Of a DNA stretch of 26,075 bases, positions 14,522-23,338 are shown in pieces. The stretch lies in assembly GCA_023430625.1 (NCBI GenBank), contig JAEZAA010000281.1, positions 1 through 26,075 of the forward strand. Reading direction: 5' to 3'. This DNA comes from Pseudomonadota bacterium. Lineage in GTDB: Bacteria; Pseudomonadota; Gammaproteobacteria; Pseudomonadales; Oleiphilaceae. How positions within the stretch are numbered: position 1 is the first letter of the stretch; every line of letters starts with the position of its first letter. A program made the translations under genes and the position numbers. The notes beneath the pieces were generated by a model, which had not been told where the DNA came from, did not search any database, and was given only the letters and a program-made list of their open reading frames with translations.

Positions 14522-16510
14522 GTGGAATGGCTTGCTCAGAATCCTGCAGACCTGACCTATCATCTTTTGGCGCGTCATGGCCTGGCGCCGCAGTCGGGCG
14601 ATGACCGCCGACGCCTGCTGCTCTGTGGCGAGTCTGGCAGCGGCAAATCCACGCTCGCAATGGCGTTGGCCCAGCAGGCAGCCAAGGAGGATGTACCGGT
14701 TTACTGCCTGAGCGCCGATCCTGGCTCGCCAGCCTTTGGCGTCCCCGGTAGCGTCGGGCTCGCACGCTATGGCTCTCACGGCTGGACGTTGCTGGCACTG
14801 GATGCGCTGTGCAGTCTCGATGCCGCCCGCTTTCGCCTGCCCCTGGCGCAGGCTGTTGGGCGCCTCGCACACCACATGAACCAGGGTTGGCTGATCATCG
14901 ACACGCCCGGCATTGTCCAGGGCGTTGCGGGCGCCGAACTCCTGATCGCCCTGCAGGAGGCGACCGCTGCGGATGGCCTGTTGATGCTGGTGGACCCGGC
15001 GCAACCCATGCCGCTGGCGGCAGAGGCTGAGTCTCTGCCGGTGCCCGCTTATGCCGCTGCCCGTTCGCCCCTGGCCCGGCATCCGGGTTCCCTGGCGCGC
15101 CGGGAAGCTCGCACCGCATTGTGGGACCGGTACCTGTCCGACGCCATCGAGCAGGCGTTGGACCGCCAAACGCTGCGGGTTCTGGGCACACCACCGCCAG
15201 CCCAGGCGCATCAGGCCTGGATCGGTCGCCAAATCGCGCTGCTGCATCAGGGCGACACGCAGGCTCTGGGTGAAATCCTTGGGTGCGACGAGCGATATTT
15301 GCGAATCCGCTATAAAACACTGAGCGCAGGGCTCAATCAGCGGGTACCGCAACAACTGCTGATCCGCGATGCTCAACGTCAGGACAACTGTCTGCTGGCG
15401 ACCAGCCCACGCCTACGGCGCCCCTCCCTCCCGGCCCCACTGGAATCCAAGTCAGCCAACGCCGGCGCGCGGCGACATTCGTCCGGAGCCACCCTGTCCC
15501 TGGGCCCCATGAGTGCCTCTCTGGTCAACGGCACCTTTGGTGATCCGCTCCTGCTGGTCCAGTTCAAGAACCGCAAGCGTTGCCTGCTGTTCGACCTGGG
15601 CGACCTGAGCCGGCTCCAGACCCAGGCCGTTCACCGCACCACGGATGTCTTTATCACCCACGCCCATTTGGATCATATCTTTGGCTTTCTGGCGTTTCTG
15701 CGCGCCCGCATGGGCGGCTATCCGGCTTGTAGGCTGTACGGCCCACCGGGTCTGGCGGCTCATCTGCAGGCCTTTCTCAACGGCGTGCACTGGGACCGGA
15801 TCGGCGACGAAGGGCCGCGCTTTCTGGTCGGCGAAGTTCATCCAGATGAAGTGCGCTGGCACCGGTTGCAGGCGGGTCATGGGGTTCCAACGCCCGACCA
15901 CGCCGAACCGCTGGTGGACGGAGTGCTGCGGCGCGAGGCGGATTTTACGGTGCGGGTCACCACCCTTGAGCACGGCATTCCCGTGCTGGCCTTTGCCCTG
16001 ACCACGCCCAGCAGTATTCATGTGGAGGCGGAGCAGCTCGCGGCCCTGAACATCCAGCCGGGTCCCTGGGTCGGTGAATTCAAGCGACGCCTGCTGCAGG
16101 ATTCGGACGGCCTCATCGACATTCCGGGTCTGGGCCAGGTGGCCGTCAGAACACTGGCTGAGACGCCGGGGCTTATCCGGCGCGAACCCGGCACGACCCT
16201 GGCCTATGCCACGGACTTCAGCGGCCACGCCGCAAACCGCAAGCGTCTCGCGCGGCTGGCATGGCATGCCGATGCACTGGTGTGTGAGGCGTCCTTCATG
16301 CTGCGCGATGAGGCCCAGGCGCGCAGCACGGGGCACCTGACCACCCGCGACTGTATCGACATCGCCTGTGCGGCACAGGTCAAGCGTCTCCTCCCCTTTC
16401 ACTTCTCCCGCCGTTACGAGCAGACGCCCCAGGCGCCCTGGCAGGAACTCAGCGACAGGCTCTCCACCAAGACCGGCACAGCATTACAGCTGCTGGCGCC
16501 ATCTTCCTGA
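14522..16510 (+). CDS. Clp1-family polynucleotide kinase-like / RNase Z-like MBL fusion
   Basis: A 662-aa two-domain protein. Residues 1 to about 310 resemble Clp1/Grc3-family RNA 5'-kinases: Walker A GESGSGKST (36-44), ADPGSPAFGVPG with D66, LIIDTPGIVQG (124-134), an arginine-rich lid-like LARREARTALWDRYL (191-205) and the small C-terminal WIGRQIALL to LLIRDAQR domain. A polar linker follows. From M330 an RNase Z-type metallo-beta-lactamase begins: HAHLDH (380-385), LEHGIP (H484), NIQPGPWVGEFKR, YATDFSG (D565), EASFM, GHLTTRD (H605) and PFHFSRRYE (H627), so all metal ligands appear present. GTG 14522 is preferred because GGAGG lies 11 bases upstream and a TACAAT box is at 14471-14476. GTG 14477 would add 15 residues but lacks a Shine-Dalgarno. 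Inferred role: RNA end processing or repair. Nucleotide-binding GTPase-like or DNA-acting alternatives remain. Confidence 0.85.
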   Translation: MEWLAQNPADLTYHLLARHGLAPQSGDDRRRLLLCGESGSGKSTLAMALAQQAAKEDVPVYCLSADPGSPAFGVPGSVGLARYGSHGWTLLALDALCSLDAARFRLPLAQAVGRLAHHMNQGWLIIDTPGIVQGVAGAELLIALQEATAADGLLMLVDPAQPMPLAAEAESLPVPAYAAARSPLARHPGSLARREARTALWDRYLSDAIEQALDRQTLRVLGTPPPAQAHQAWIGRQIALLHQGDTQALGEILGCDERYLRIRYKTLSAGLNQRVPQQLLIRDAQRQDNCLLATSPRLRRPSLPAPLESKSANAGARRHSSGATLSLGPMSASLVNGTFGDPLLLVQFKNRKRCLLFDLGDLSRLQTQAVHRTTDVFITHAHLDHIFGFLAFLRARMGGYPACRLYGPPGLAAHLQAFLNGVHWDRIGDEGPRFLVGEVHPDEVRWHRLQAGHGVPTPDHAEPLVDGVLRREADFTVRVTTLEHGIPVLAFALTTPSSIHVEAEQLAALNIQPGPWVGEFKRRLLQDSDGLIDIPGLGQVAVRTLAETPGLIRREPGTTLAYATDFSGHAANRKRLARLAWHADALVCEASFMLRDEAQARSTGHLTTRDCIDIACAAQVKRLLPFHFSRRYEQTPQAPWQELSDRLSTKTGTALQLLAPSS

Positions 16511-16688
16511 TAAGACTTCGAATTTTGTACTGAACCTGCGACAACAGTTTAATTGCCTTATGCCCGATTTATTAGACGGTCGTACTATTTACGGCCGCTT
16601 GGATTGCCGTATCCGTTCAGCCGAACAATAACAAAGCGTTGCGTCGTTTAGACCTACAACGTCAACATGATCACCACAGGGACAGTCC

Positions 16689-19634
16689 ATGGCCCCCACC
16701 CACACCGGCTCAGGGATGTCGATCGGCGACCGCTTGCTCGCGGCGAACCAAATAATCGCCGAACGCTGGGCGCGCCGTGTGCATGAGGATTCCGGCAATC
16801 CGCAGGACTCTCCGACACCCCCCATACTCAGCCGTAACATGCCGCATTTCATCGCCTCGCTCGGCGAACTCCTCAATCGGCACGCCGAGCACTTGCCGGG
16901 GCAGATCCTGGCTGCCAATTTCAGCCTTCTGACCAATGAAGCGCCCCAGGCCAATGACATCCCGCTGGCTGCTATCCTGCGGGAATACATGCTGGCGCGG
17001 GAGGTGATCTTTGAGCACTTGGAAGCCACGCAGCCACTGGATAAACAGGACCGGGACCGTCTCTATCGCTACATCGAAGAGGCCAGCTGCCAGGCCGCAA
17101 CCCATTACACCCAGCTCAACCAACAGCACCAGCAGGCCCTGATCGAATCGATCCAGCGGCAGAAGGAGCAAATCGAGTTCATCCTCGACAGTGCCAAAAT
17201 CGGGCTCTGGAGCTGGGATCTGGCCACCAACACCAGCTATATCTCCGCCACGGCCAAGGCCCAGGTCGGTTTTGCCGCGACCGAAATGGAAGACAACTTT
17301 ACCGACTGGCAGCGGCGTATTCATCCCGATGACCTTCGTCAGGTTCGCGCACTCTGGAAGCAGACCGTTCATAGCCGGAAGACCCACTACGAGATCGAGT
17401 ACCGGGTCCAGCACAAGAACGGCAGCTACCGCCATATCCTGTCCCGAGGCGGCTGGCTGCGATCCCGTCACATGCCCGCCGGCGTGTTGATGGGGATCCA
17501 CCTGGACATCACCGAGCGCAAGCAGGCCGAACAGGAACGCATCCGGCTCAGCGAACAGCTGGCGACCGAACACCGGCAGTTGGAAGCCATTCTCGAACGT
17601 ATGCCAACTGGCATTATCATCGCCGAGCAAGGCACCAACCGGCTCACCTATCACAACCAGATGGCCGAGCGGCTGCTCGGGCACAAGTTCGACGGCCCCT
17701 TGGGAAGCGCCCCGGCCGATCAGTCACGGATGATCGGCGCCCTGCATCCGGACGGCACCGTCTATCGCCCGGATGAATACCCGCTGGCGCGGGCGGCCTT
17801 GCGTAAGGAAATCCTCACCGGCGAAGAAATGCTGTATCGGCGGGGTGACGGCTCAGTCATCTGTGTCTCGGTCAATGCCGCGCCCCTGCAGGTAGATGGC
17901 CTCCGTCCAGGCCTGGCCATCAGCGTGTTCAACGACATTTCCAACCTGAAGGAAATACAGCGGGCGTTGACCCGGGAGAAGGAACTGGCCCAGGTAACTT
18001 TGCGCTCGATCGGTGATGGCGTCATCACCACCAACGCGGAGGGCTTAGTCGAACAGATGAATCCGGCTGCGGAACGGTTGACCGGCTGGAGCGAAGCGGA
18101 AGCACACGGCCGGCCGCTGGACGAGGTGGTGCAGGTGCTCGACGAGCGCGACCACCGTCCCATGCACTTTCCATTGGAAGACTGCCTGGAGCTGAATCGT
18201 CAGGTGGAGTCCCAGACCCACGCCATGCTGCGGGACCGGGCCGGCAACAGCTGTCCCATCGACAGCACGTCAGCCCCCATTCATGACGCCGACGGCAAGA
18301 TCATCGGCGCCGTCATCATCCTCCATGATATTTCCGAGCAATACCGGATCCTGGGCGAGATGGCGTACCAGGCCCGCCACGATGCCCTCACCGGCTTAGT
18401 CAACCGGCGCGAGTTCGAGCGCCGGTTGAACCGGACCATCAGCGACCGCAGCGAAGGCCGCCCGCCTGCGGCGCTGCTGTTCATGGATCTGGACCGTTTC
18501 AAGCTGATCAACGATACCTGCGGCCACTCCGCCGGCGACGAGCTGTTGCGCCAGCTGACGGATTTGTTCAACAGCCAGGTGCGCGACCGCGACACCCTCG
18601 CCCGCCTCGGTGGCGACGAATTCGGCGTGATCCTGGAGCACTGCGACGTGGAACAGGCCAAGCGCGTGGCCGAATCCCTGCGCCAGGCCGTGCAGGATTT
18701 CCGCTTCATCTATGATGGCCAGGCCTTCCAGGTCGGCGTCAGCATCGGGTTGGTGCCCATCGATCACCACGCCCGTACCCTGGAACAGGTTCTTACCCAG
18801 GCCGACAACGCCTGTTATGCCGCCAAGGAGGCAGGCCGCAACCGGGTGCATCTGGTGGAGAGCCATGACTGGATGCTGTCGGCGCGTAAACAGGAGGTCA
18901 ATTGGATCAACCGGATCCGCCATGCCCTGGCCCATGAGGGCTTCGAGCTGTTTCTCCAGAAGATCATTCCGCTGACATCGGATCAGCCGCCGGGCGAGCG
19001 TTTCGAAGTTCTGCTGCGCCTGCGCGCAGAAGATGGAAGCAGGGTCACGCCGGCCACCTTCCTGCCGGTGGCTGAGCGCTATGACCTGATGCCAGCGCTG
19101 GATTACTGGGTGGTTGAGCATGTGCTGCAATGGCTGCAAGCCCATCCCAAGGAGACACGCAAACTGCAGCTCTGCACCGTGAATATTTCCGCCCGCACCA
19201 TTGCCGACGAACAGGCCCAGGCAGATCTGCGGGCATTGCTGTCCCGCTACCGGGTGCCGGTCGAAAAAATCTGCTTCGAAATCACCGAGGCCGCGGCCGT
19301 GGCCAGCCTGCCCAAAGCCTCCAAGTTTATTCGTGAGCTCAAGGAGCTTGGCTTCCGGTTCGCCCTGGACGATTTTGGCACCGGCATGGCGTCCTTCACC
19401 TACCTGAAGATGTTGCCCGTGGATTACCTCAAGATCGACGGCTCCTTCGTGGAGAACGTGCTGGATGACGGCGACAACCTGGCGATCGTGCGCTCCATCA
19501 ACGAGATCGGCCACATCATGGGCAAGCAGACCATTGCCGAGTTCGCGGGCACCGAAGCCGTGGTGGACCGCCTGCGGGACATCGGGGTCGACTACGCCCA
19601 GGGCTACCACATTGGCACGCCGCGCCTGATGTAA
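16689..19634 (+). CDS. RsbRD_N-PAS-PAS-PAS-GGDEF-EAL c-di-GMP enzyme
   Basis: A 981-aa soluble sensor enzyme. Residues 1-150 match the helical RsbRD N-terminal type (IIAERWARRVHED to LAAILREYMLAREVIFEHLEA), a globin-like fold in stressosome proteins. Three PAS domains follow. PAS 1 (about 160-285) has a PAC-like YRVQHKNGSYRHIL. PAS 2 is at about 300-425. PAS 3 (about 430-555) has SIGDGVITTNAEG. The GGDEF domain (about 560-720) has intact GGDEF at 641-645 and an I-site-like RDRD just before it. The EAL domain (about 735-981) has E773 (EVLL), VNISA, FEITE, LDDFGTG, LKIDG, TIAEF and QGYHIG. Both cyclase and phosphodiesterase could be active. ATG 16689 has AGGGA six bases upstream. It lies 178 bases after the kinase-RNase Z gene on the same strand, so cotranscription is uncertain. 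Confidence 0.94.
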   Translation: MAPTHTGSGMSIGDRLLAANQIIAERWARRVHEDSGNPQDSPTPPILSRNMPHFIASLGELLNRHAEHLPGQILAANFSLLTNEAPQANDIPLAAILREYMLAREVIFEHLEATQPLDKQDRDRLYRYIEEASCQAATHYTQLNQQHQQALIESIQRQKEQIEFILDSAKIGLWSWDLATNTSYISATAKAQVGFAATEMEDNFTDWQRRIHPDDLRQVRALWKQTVHSRKTHYEIEYRVQHKNGSYRHILSRGGWLRSRHMPAGVLMGIHLDITERKQAEQERIRLSEQLATEHRQLEAILERMPTGIIIAEQGTNRLTYHNQMAERLLGHKFDGPLGSAPADQSRMIGALHPDGTVYRPDEYPLARAALRKEILTGEEMLYRRGDGSVICVSVNAAPLQVDGLRPGLAISVFNDISNLKEIQRALTREKELAQVTLRSIGDGVITTNAEGLVEQMNPAAERLTGWSEAEAHGRPLDEVVQVLDERDHRPMHFPLEDCLELNRQVESQTHAMLRDRAGNSCPIDSTSAPIHDADGKIIGAVIILHDISEQYRILGEMAYQARHDALTGLVNRREFERRLNRTISDRSEGRPPAALLFMDLDRFKLINDTCGHSAGDELLRQLTDLFNSQVRDRDTLARLGGDEFGVILEHCDVEQAKRVAESLRQAVQDFRFIYDGQAFQVGVSIGLVPIDHHARTLEQVLTQADNACYAAKEAGRNRVHLVESHDWMLSARKQEVNWINRIRHALAHEGFELFLQKIIPLTSDQPPGERFEVLLRLRAEDGSRVTPATFLPVAERYDLMPALDYWVVEHVLQWLQAHPKETRKLQLCTVNISARTIADEQAQADLRALLSRYRVPVEKICFEITEAAAVASLPKASKFIRELKELGFRFALDDFGTGMASFTYLKMLPVDYLKIDGSFVENVLDDGDNLAIVRSINEIGHIMGKQTIAEFAGTEAVVDRLRDIGVDYAQGYHIGTPRLM

Positions 19635-19773
19635 ATCGTTATCGGCATTACCCTACTAGCTTCCAAACGTAAGAAAATCTATCTTTCTGTATAACAAAGA
19701 CATTCAGTTTTTGACGAACTTATCGTTTGCAGCCGACACCAGAGGCGCCCGCTGAAACGAGCATCAGGAAGCT

Positions 19774-20904
19774 ATGAAACGCGCAGCAGTCGATTCAATT
19801 CATAACGAGGAAGATGCGGAACGTCAGTTCATTCGCCTGCACGGGCCCTGGACCATTGATCACCTGCAGGAGCTGGAGCGCGCCTTGCGAGACCTGATCC
19901 TGCATCCCCACAAACAGATCCGGATCGACACCCAGGGTGTGACCGACATGGACCTGTCCGGGGGCTGGCTGATCATCCGGATTCTGCACCGGGCCCAGGC
20001 GCGTGGACTGCAGGTCGAGCTAACAGCGGACGAGCGACTTGAATTCCTCCGTGAAGTGACGGGCGATGCCCCGTTGCAGCCCCTGCCGTCGCGCCAGCCA
20101 GCCTGGTGGGCACAGCCCGTGATCGCCCTCGGGCGCTGGGCGGTGGATGAACGCAAGGATCTGTTCTACATGATCCAGTTCTTTGGCCGCGCGGTGACCA
20201 CCCTGGTGAGTAACCTGTTGCGTCCGCGCAATCTGCAGATTGGCGCCATCTCCCAACAGATTTATCAAACGGGCATTCAAGGCATTCCCATCGTCTGCTT
20301 GATTGCGTTTCTGATCAGCGTCGTGTTGGCCTATCAGGGGGCTTACCAACTACAGCGCTTCGGCGCCGACATCTTTACCATTGATCTGGTCGCCGTCTCC
20401 GTGTTGCGGGAAATGGGCGTGCTGCTGACCGCCATCATGGTCGCCGGCCGCTCCGGCAGTGCCTTTGCCGCCCAGCTGGGCGTGATGAAAATCAATGAGG
20501 AAGTAGATGCCATGCGCACCATTGGCCTCGATCCTTATGCCGTGCTGGTCGTGCCCCGGATCCTGGGATTGGTGGTTGCCTTGCCCCTGCTGACGGTACT
20601 GGCCAATTTCTTTGGCCTGGGCGGCGCGGCACTCTTGTCCTACACCTTGCTGGATATTCCGCTGGAGCAGTTCCTGAACCGCATCGAGCAGTCCATCTCG
20701 CTCTGGAGCTGGTGGGTCGGCCTCATCAAGGCGCCCTTCTTTGCCCTGCTGATCGCCACCGTCGGCACCCTGCGCGGCATGCAGGTATCGGGCTCGGCGG
20801 AAGATCTGGGCCGGCAGACCACGGTGGCGGTGGTCCAGTCCATCTTCCTGGTGATCATGGCGGACGCCATTTTCTCAATTTTCTTCTCCAGGCTGGGCAT
20901 TTGA
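19774..20904 (+). CDS. MlaE-family lipid ABC permease with N-terminal STAS domain
   Basis: A 376-aa inner-membrane permease of an MCE-type lipid transporter. Residues about 15-110 form a STAS-like domain (IRIDTQGVTDMDLSGGWLI) fused to the permease. In the E. coli Mla system that role belongs to separate MlaB. The rest is the MlaE permease, with TM helices starting at GIQGIPIVCLIAFLISVVLAY. It includes the conserved coupling block REMGVLLTAIMVAGRSGSA and MKINEEVDAMRTIGLDPY, ending in MADAIFSIFF. ATG 19774 has AGGA five bases upstream. It is first of four genes whose starts and stops overlap; its stop shares one base with the next ATG. The direction of lipid movement and the substrate cannot be told from sequence. 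Confidence 0.94.
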   Translation: MKRAAVDSIHNEEDAERQFIRLHGPWTIDHLQELERALRDLILHPHKQIRIDTQGVTDMDLSGGWLIIRILHRAQARGLQVELTADERLEFLREVTGDAPLQPLPSRQPAWWAQPVIALGRWAVDERKDLFYMIQFFGRAVTTLVSNLLRPRNLQIGAISQQIYQTGIQGIPIVCLIAFLISVVLAYQGAYQLQRFGADIFTIDLVAVSVLREMGVLLTAIMVAGRSGSAFAAQLGVMKINEEVDAMRTIGLDPYAVLVVPRILGLVVALPLLTVLANFFGLGGAALLSYTLLDIPLEQFLNRIEQSISLWSWWVGLIKAPFFALLIATVGTLRGMQVSGSAEDLGRQTTVAVVQSIFLVIMADAIFSIFFSRLGI

Positions 20905-21674
20905 TGGAACCGATTATCCGCGTCAGAAACCTGGTCAATCGCTTCGGCCGTCAACTGGTCCACGACGGCCTCAACCTGGACGTACAACGGGGGGAAGTAC
21001 TGGGGCTAGTAGGTGGCTCCGGCACCGGTAAATCGGTGCTGCTGCGCACCATGCTGGGCCTGCAGCGGCCTAGTGCTGGCTGCATCGAAATCGAAGGCTC
21101 CGATATCACCACCGCCCGCGCCAGCGTCGCCCGCCAGATTCGATATCGCTCCGGTGTGCTGTTCCAGAACGGTGCCCTGTTCTCGTCGCTGACGGTGGCG
21201 GATAACATCGAGGTGCCCATTCGGGTTTACACCCGTGTTTCACCGGAACTGCGTCGTGAACTGGCTCTGTTGAAGATGAAAATGGTGGGGCTCACCGAGG
21301 AAGCCGCCGACAAGTATCCGTCCGAGCTGTCCGGCGGTATGAGAAAACGGGCGGCACTGGCACGGGCGATTATCCTCGACCCCAGCCTGCTGTTTCTGGA
21401 CGAGCCCACCGCCGGGCTCGACCCCATCGCCGCCGCTGAATTCGATGCCCTGATCAGTTACCTGCAGCAGCACCTGAACCTGACGGTGATCATGATCACC
21501 CACGACCTGGACACCCTGTTCCGCATCTGCGACCGGGTCGCGGTGCTGGTGGATCGCTCCCTGGTCGTGGGCACGCTGGATGAGCTGCTGGCGCATCCCC
21601 ATCCCTGGATCCAGGAATATTTCCATGGCCCACGCTCGCGGGCCGCTCAAGCCAACGGAGTCTCCCGTGTTTAA
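20904..21674 (+). CDS. MlaF-like ABC transporter ATP-binding protein
   Basis: A 256-aa ATPase subunit powering the adjacent permease. All ABC motifs are visible: Walker A GGSGTGKS (37-44), Q-loop region LFQNGALFSSLTV, signature LSGGM (142-146), Walker B LLFLDEP (D166, E167), a D-loop in AGLDP and switch histidine in MITHD. The start is the ATG sharing its A with the TGA of the permease gene (TGATG), typical of translational coupling. The same frame is open further upstream, but that part antisenses nothing and lies inside the permease coding sequence, so it is not used. The SGGMRKRAALARAI form is typical of the MlaF/Ttg2A group. Confidence 0.95.
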   Translation: MEPIIRVRNLVNRFGRQLVHDGLNLDVQRGEVLGLVGGSGTGKSVLLRTMLGLQRPSAGCIEIEGSDITTARASVARQIRYRSGVLFQNGALFSSLTVADNIEVPIRVYTRVSPELRRELALLKMKMVGLTEEAADKYPSELSGGMRKRAALARAIILDPSLLFLDEPTAGLDPIAAAEFDALISYLQQHLNLTVIMITHDLDTLFRICDRVAVLVDRSLVVGTLDELLAHPHPWIQEYFHGPRSRAAQANGVSRV

Positions 21675-22599
21675 GGAAAGACATTTTTTCGCAGTCGGTC
21701 TTTTCATCCTGCTGGTCACCGCCATCGGTGGCTATTTCGTGATCTGGCTCGCCGTGTCAAAGGAACGCGACGATGTCCGCCGCTATTCCGTAGAGTTCCA
21801 GGGCAGCGTGCGTGGCCTGACCAAAGGCAGCCAGGTCCGCTACAAGGGACTCAAGGTAGGCCGCGTCTATGACATCCGGCTGGTGCCCGACAATGGTGAT
21901 CACATCGAGGTCCTGCTCGACATCCGCGAGAACACGCCGCTGCGCACCACCACGGTCGCCAGTGTGGAGATGCAGGGTTTGACCGGGCTTTCGTTCGTCA
22001 GCCTGAGCCCCGGCAAGGAACCAGGCGAGCCGCTGGATCACAGCCAGCCGGGCCCGCCCAAGTTGCAGGCCCGCGAGTCCCAGTTCGATAAGCTGATGGA
22101 AGGCGCGCCGGCGCTGCTGGAGGAAGTGACGCAGGTCACCCGCAACGTCAACAAGCTGTTCAGCGACGACAACGTGCGTCATATCAGCTCCATCCTGGCG
22201 CAGGCCGATCAGGCCGCCGCGGGACTGACACCCGCTCTCGACGAGCTGACCCAACTGCTCAAGGATACCCGGCAGACGATCACCCACCTGAACGCCACCG
22301 CCCAGTCCCTCAATCGCACCACCCAAACCCTGGAGCCGGATATCGTCGCCACCGTGGAAAACGTCGAGGTGACGGCCCGCAACCTGGCGCGTATCTCCGA
22401 ACAGTTGGAAAGCATGGTGAGCGAAAACCGCGATGGCGTGACCCAGTTCGTGAACGAAGCACTGCCGGAATTCAGCCTGCTGATTTCGGAGAGCCGGCTC
22501 GCCGCCCAGGAGATCCAGGAACTGGCCGACTCCCTGCAGCGTAACCCATCGCAAATCATCATCCCCGCCAACGTCGAGAGATTGGAGATCGACCCATGA
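21667..22599 (+). CDS. MCE/MlaD-family substrate-binding protein
   Basis: A 310-aa single-pass protein. A membrane anchor spans residues 8-30 (FAVGLFILLVTAIGGYFVIWLAV). A single MCE domain lies at about 40-118 (VEFQGSVRGLTKGSQVRYKGLKVGRV to MQGLTGLSFVSL). A long alpha-helical or coiled C-terminal tail (about 135-300, with repeats such as VTQVTRNVNKLF and TQLLKDTRQTITHLNATAQSL) follows. In MlaD-type transporters the MCE domain forms a hexameric ring on the periplasmic side of the permease. A helical tail of this length could build a channel or tube toward the outer membrane, as in PqiB/Yeb-type systems. GTG 21667 is preferred: GGAG lies six bases upstream and it overlaps the ATPase stop by eight bases. 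Confidence 0.93.
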   Translation: MFKERHFFAVGLFILLVTAIGGYFVIWLAVSKERDDVRRYSVEFQGSVRGLTKGSQVRYKGLKVGRVYDIRLVPDNGDHIEVLLDIRENTPLRTTTVASVEMQGLTGLSFVSLSPGKEPGEPLDHSQPGPPKLQARESQFDKLMEGAPALLEEVTQVTRNVNKLFSDDNVRHISSILAQADQAAAGLTPALDELTQLLKDTRQTITHLNATAQSLNRTTQTLEPDIVATVENVEVTARNLARISEQLESMVSENRDGVTQFVNEALPEFSLLISESRLAAQEIQELADSLQRNPSQIIIPANVERLEIDP

Positions 22600-23240
22600 T
22601 CGCGCACCTGTTTTCCATCAGGGTTCGACCGCTACTGCTGAGCCTTCTGTGCCTGCTGGCAGGCGGCTGCAACACCATCGTCACGCCGCCACCGGCCTCC
22701 CAGATCTACAGCCTGCGGCCCTTGCCCGTGGACCAGATCAAGCAACCGCGCCAACCGGTCAACCTGGTAGTGGCGCGCCCCAGCGCCAGCCCCGGCCTGC
22801 AACAAGAACTGATCCCGTTGCTGCGCCCCAACCACCAGCTCGGCTACTACGCCCGGGCCCGCTGGGCGGCACCCATTCCAGAGCTGCTGCGCTTTTATTT
22901 GATCGACAGTGTCCAGAACCAGGATCTGGTGCAATCCGTGACCGGCGACACCCGCTTTGCCGGGCATAATTACCGGCTCGATGTCCACATCCAGGACTTC
23001 CAGGCGGAATACGAGTCGGATGACGAGCCACCCACCGTCAACCTCAAGCTTGCCTTCACCCTAACCGACATCGCCCGCCGCCAAGCGGTGACCAGCTTTG
23101 TGGAACGGATCGACGTCACCGCTGAAAGCAACCGCCTGAGCGCGGTGGTGCAGGCCTTCCAGCGGGCCACCGAACAGGCCACGGGCAACGCCATCCGGCG
23201 CATTGGCAGCGCGCTCGCCAAACCGACGGACGGGCCGTAG
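22596..23240 (+). CDS. ABC-type transport auxiliary lipoprotein (PqiC-like)
   Basis: A 214-aa lipoprotein. The N-terminal signal ends in a lipobox with acylated C25 (LLAGGC), followed by Asn, which favours outer-membrane sorting over the Asp-directed inner-membrane retention. The mature part matches the ABC-type transport auxiliary component family: IYSLRPLP near the start, a YYARARWAAPIPELLRFYLIDSVQ block, and the conserved YRLDVHIQDFQAEYE strand. ATG 22596 overlaps the stop of the MCE gene by four bases (ATGA), so it is translationally coupled. Partner MCE systems use this lipoprotein to link the MCE tube to the outer membrane, which replaces the MlaC/MlaA route missing here. Family assignment is good; the attachment role is inferred. 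Confidence 0.88.
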   Translation: MIAHLFSIRVRPLLLSLLCLLAGGCNTIVTPPPASQIYSLRPLPVDQIKQPRQPVNLVVARPSASPGLQQELIPLLRPNHQLGYYARARWAAPIPELLRFYLIDSVQNQDLVQSVTGDTRFAGHNYRLDVHIQDFQAEYESDDEPPTVNLKLAFTLTDIARRQAVTSFVERIDVTAESNRLSAVVQAFQRATEQATGNAIRRIGSALAKPTDGP

Positions 23241-23277
23241 TTATCTCCATAGCCCCGGTCGGCGATTTCCCTTAAGG

Positions 23278-23314
23278 TAGGCGCGCTGCCCTCTGGGGAG
23301 CCTAATTCGTTTTT
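23278..23314 (+). terminator. Putative terminator of the lipid transport operon
   Basis: TAGGC (23278-23282) pairs with GCCTA (23300-23304), enclosing an alternative inner stem GCTGCCC/GGGGAGC with one mismatch (23285-23301). A TTTTT run follows at 23310-23314. The hairpin begins 38 bases after the lipoprotein stop. The spacing between stem and T-run is longer than ideal, so confidence is limited. Confidence 0.35.
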
Positions 23315-23338
23315 CTCACTGCATGCCAAGGTGTATCC

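Noticed and set aside
18396..19610. 404-codon open frame on the minus strand opposite the GGDEF-EAL domains
   Set aside because: The plus-strand frame carries all catalytic motifs; the antisense translation has no recognisable pattern.
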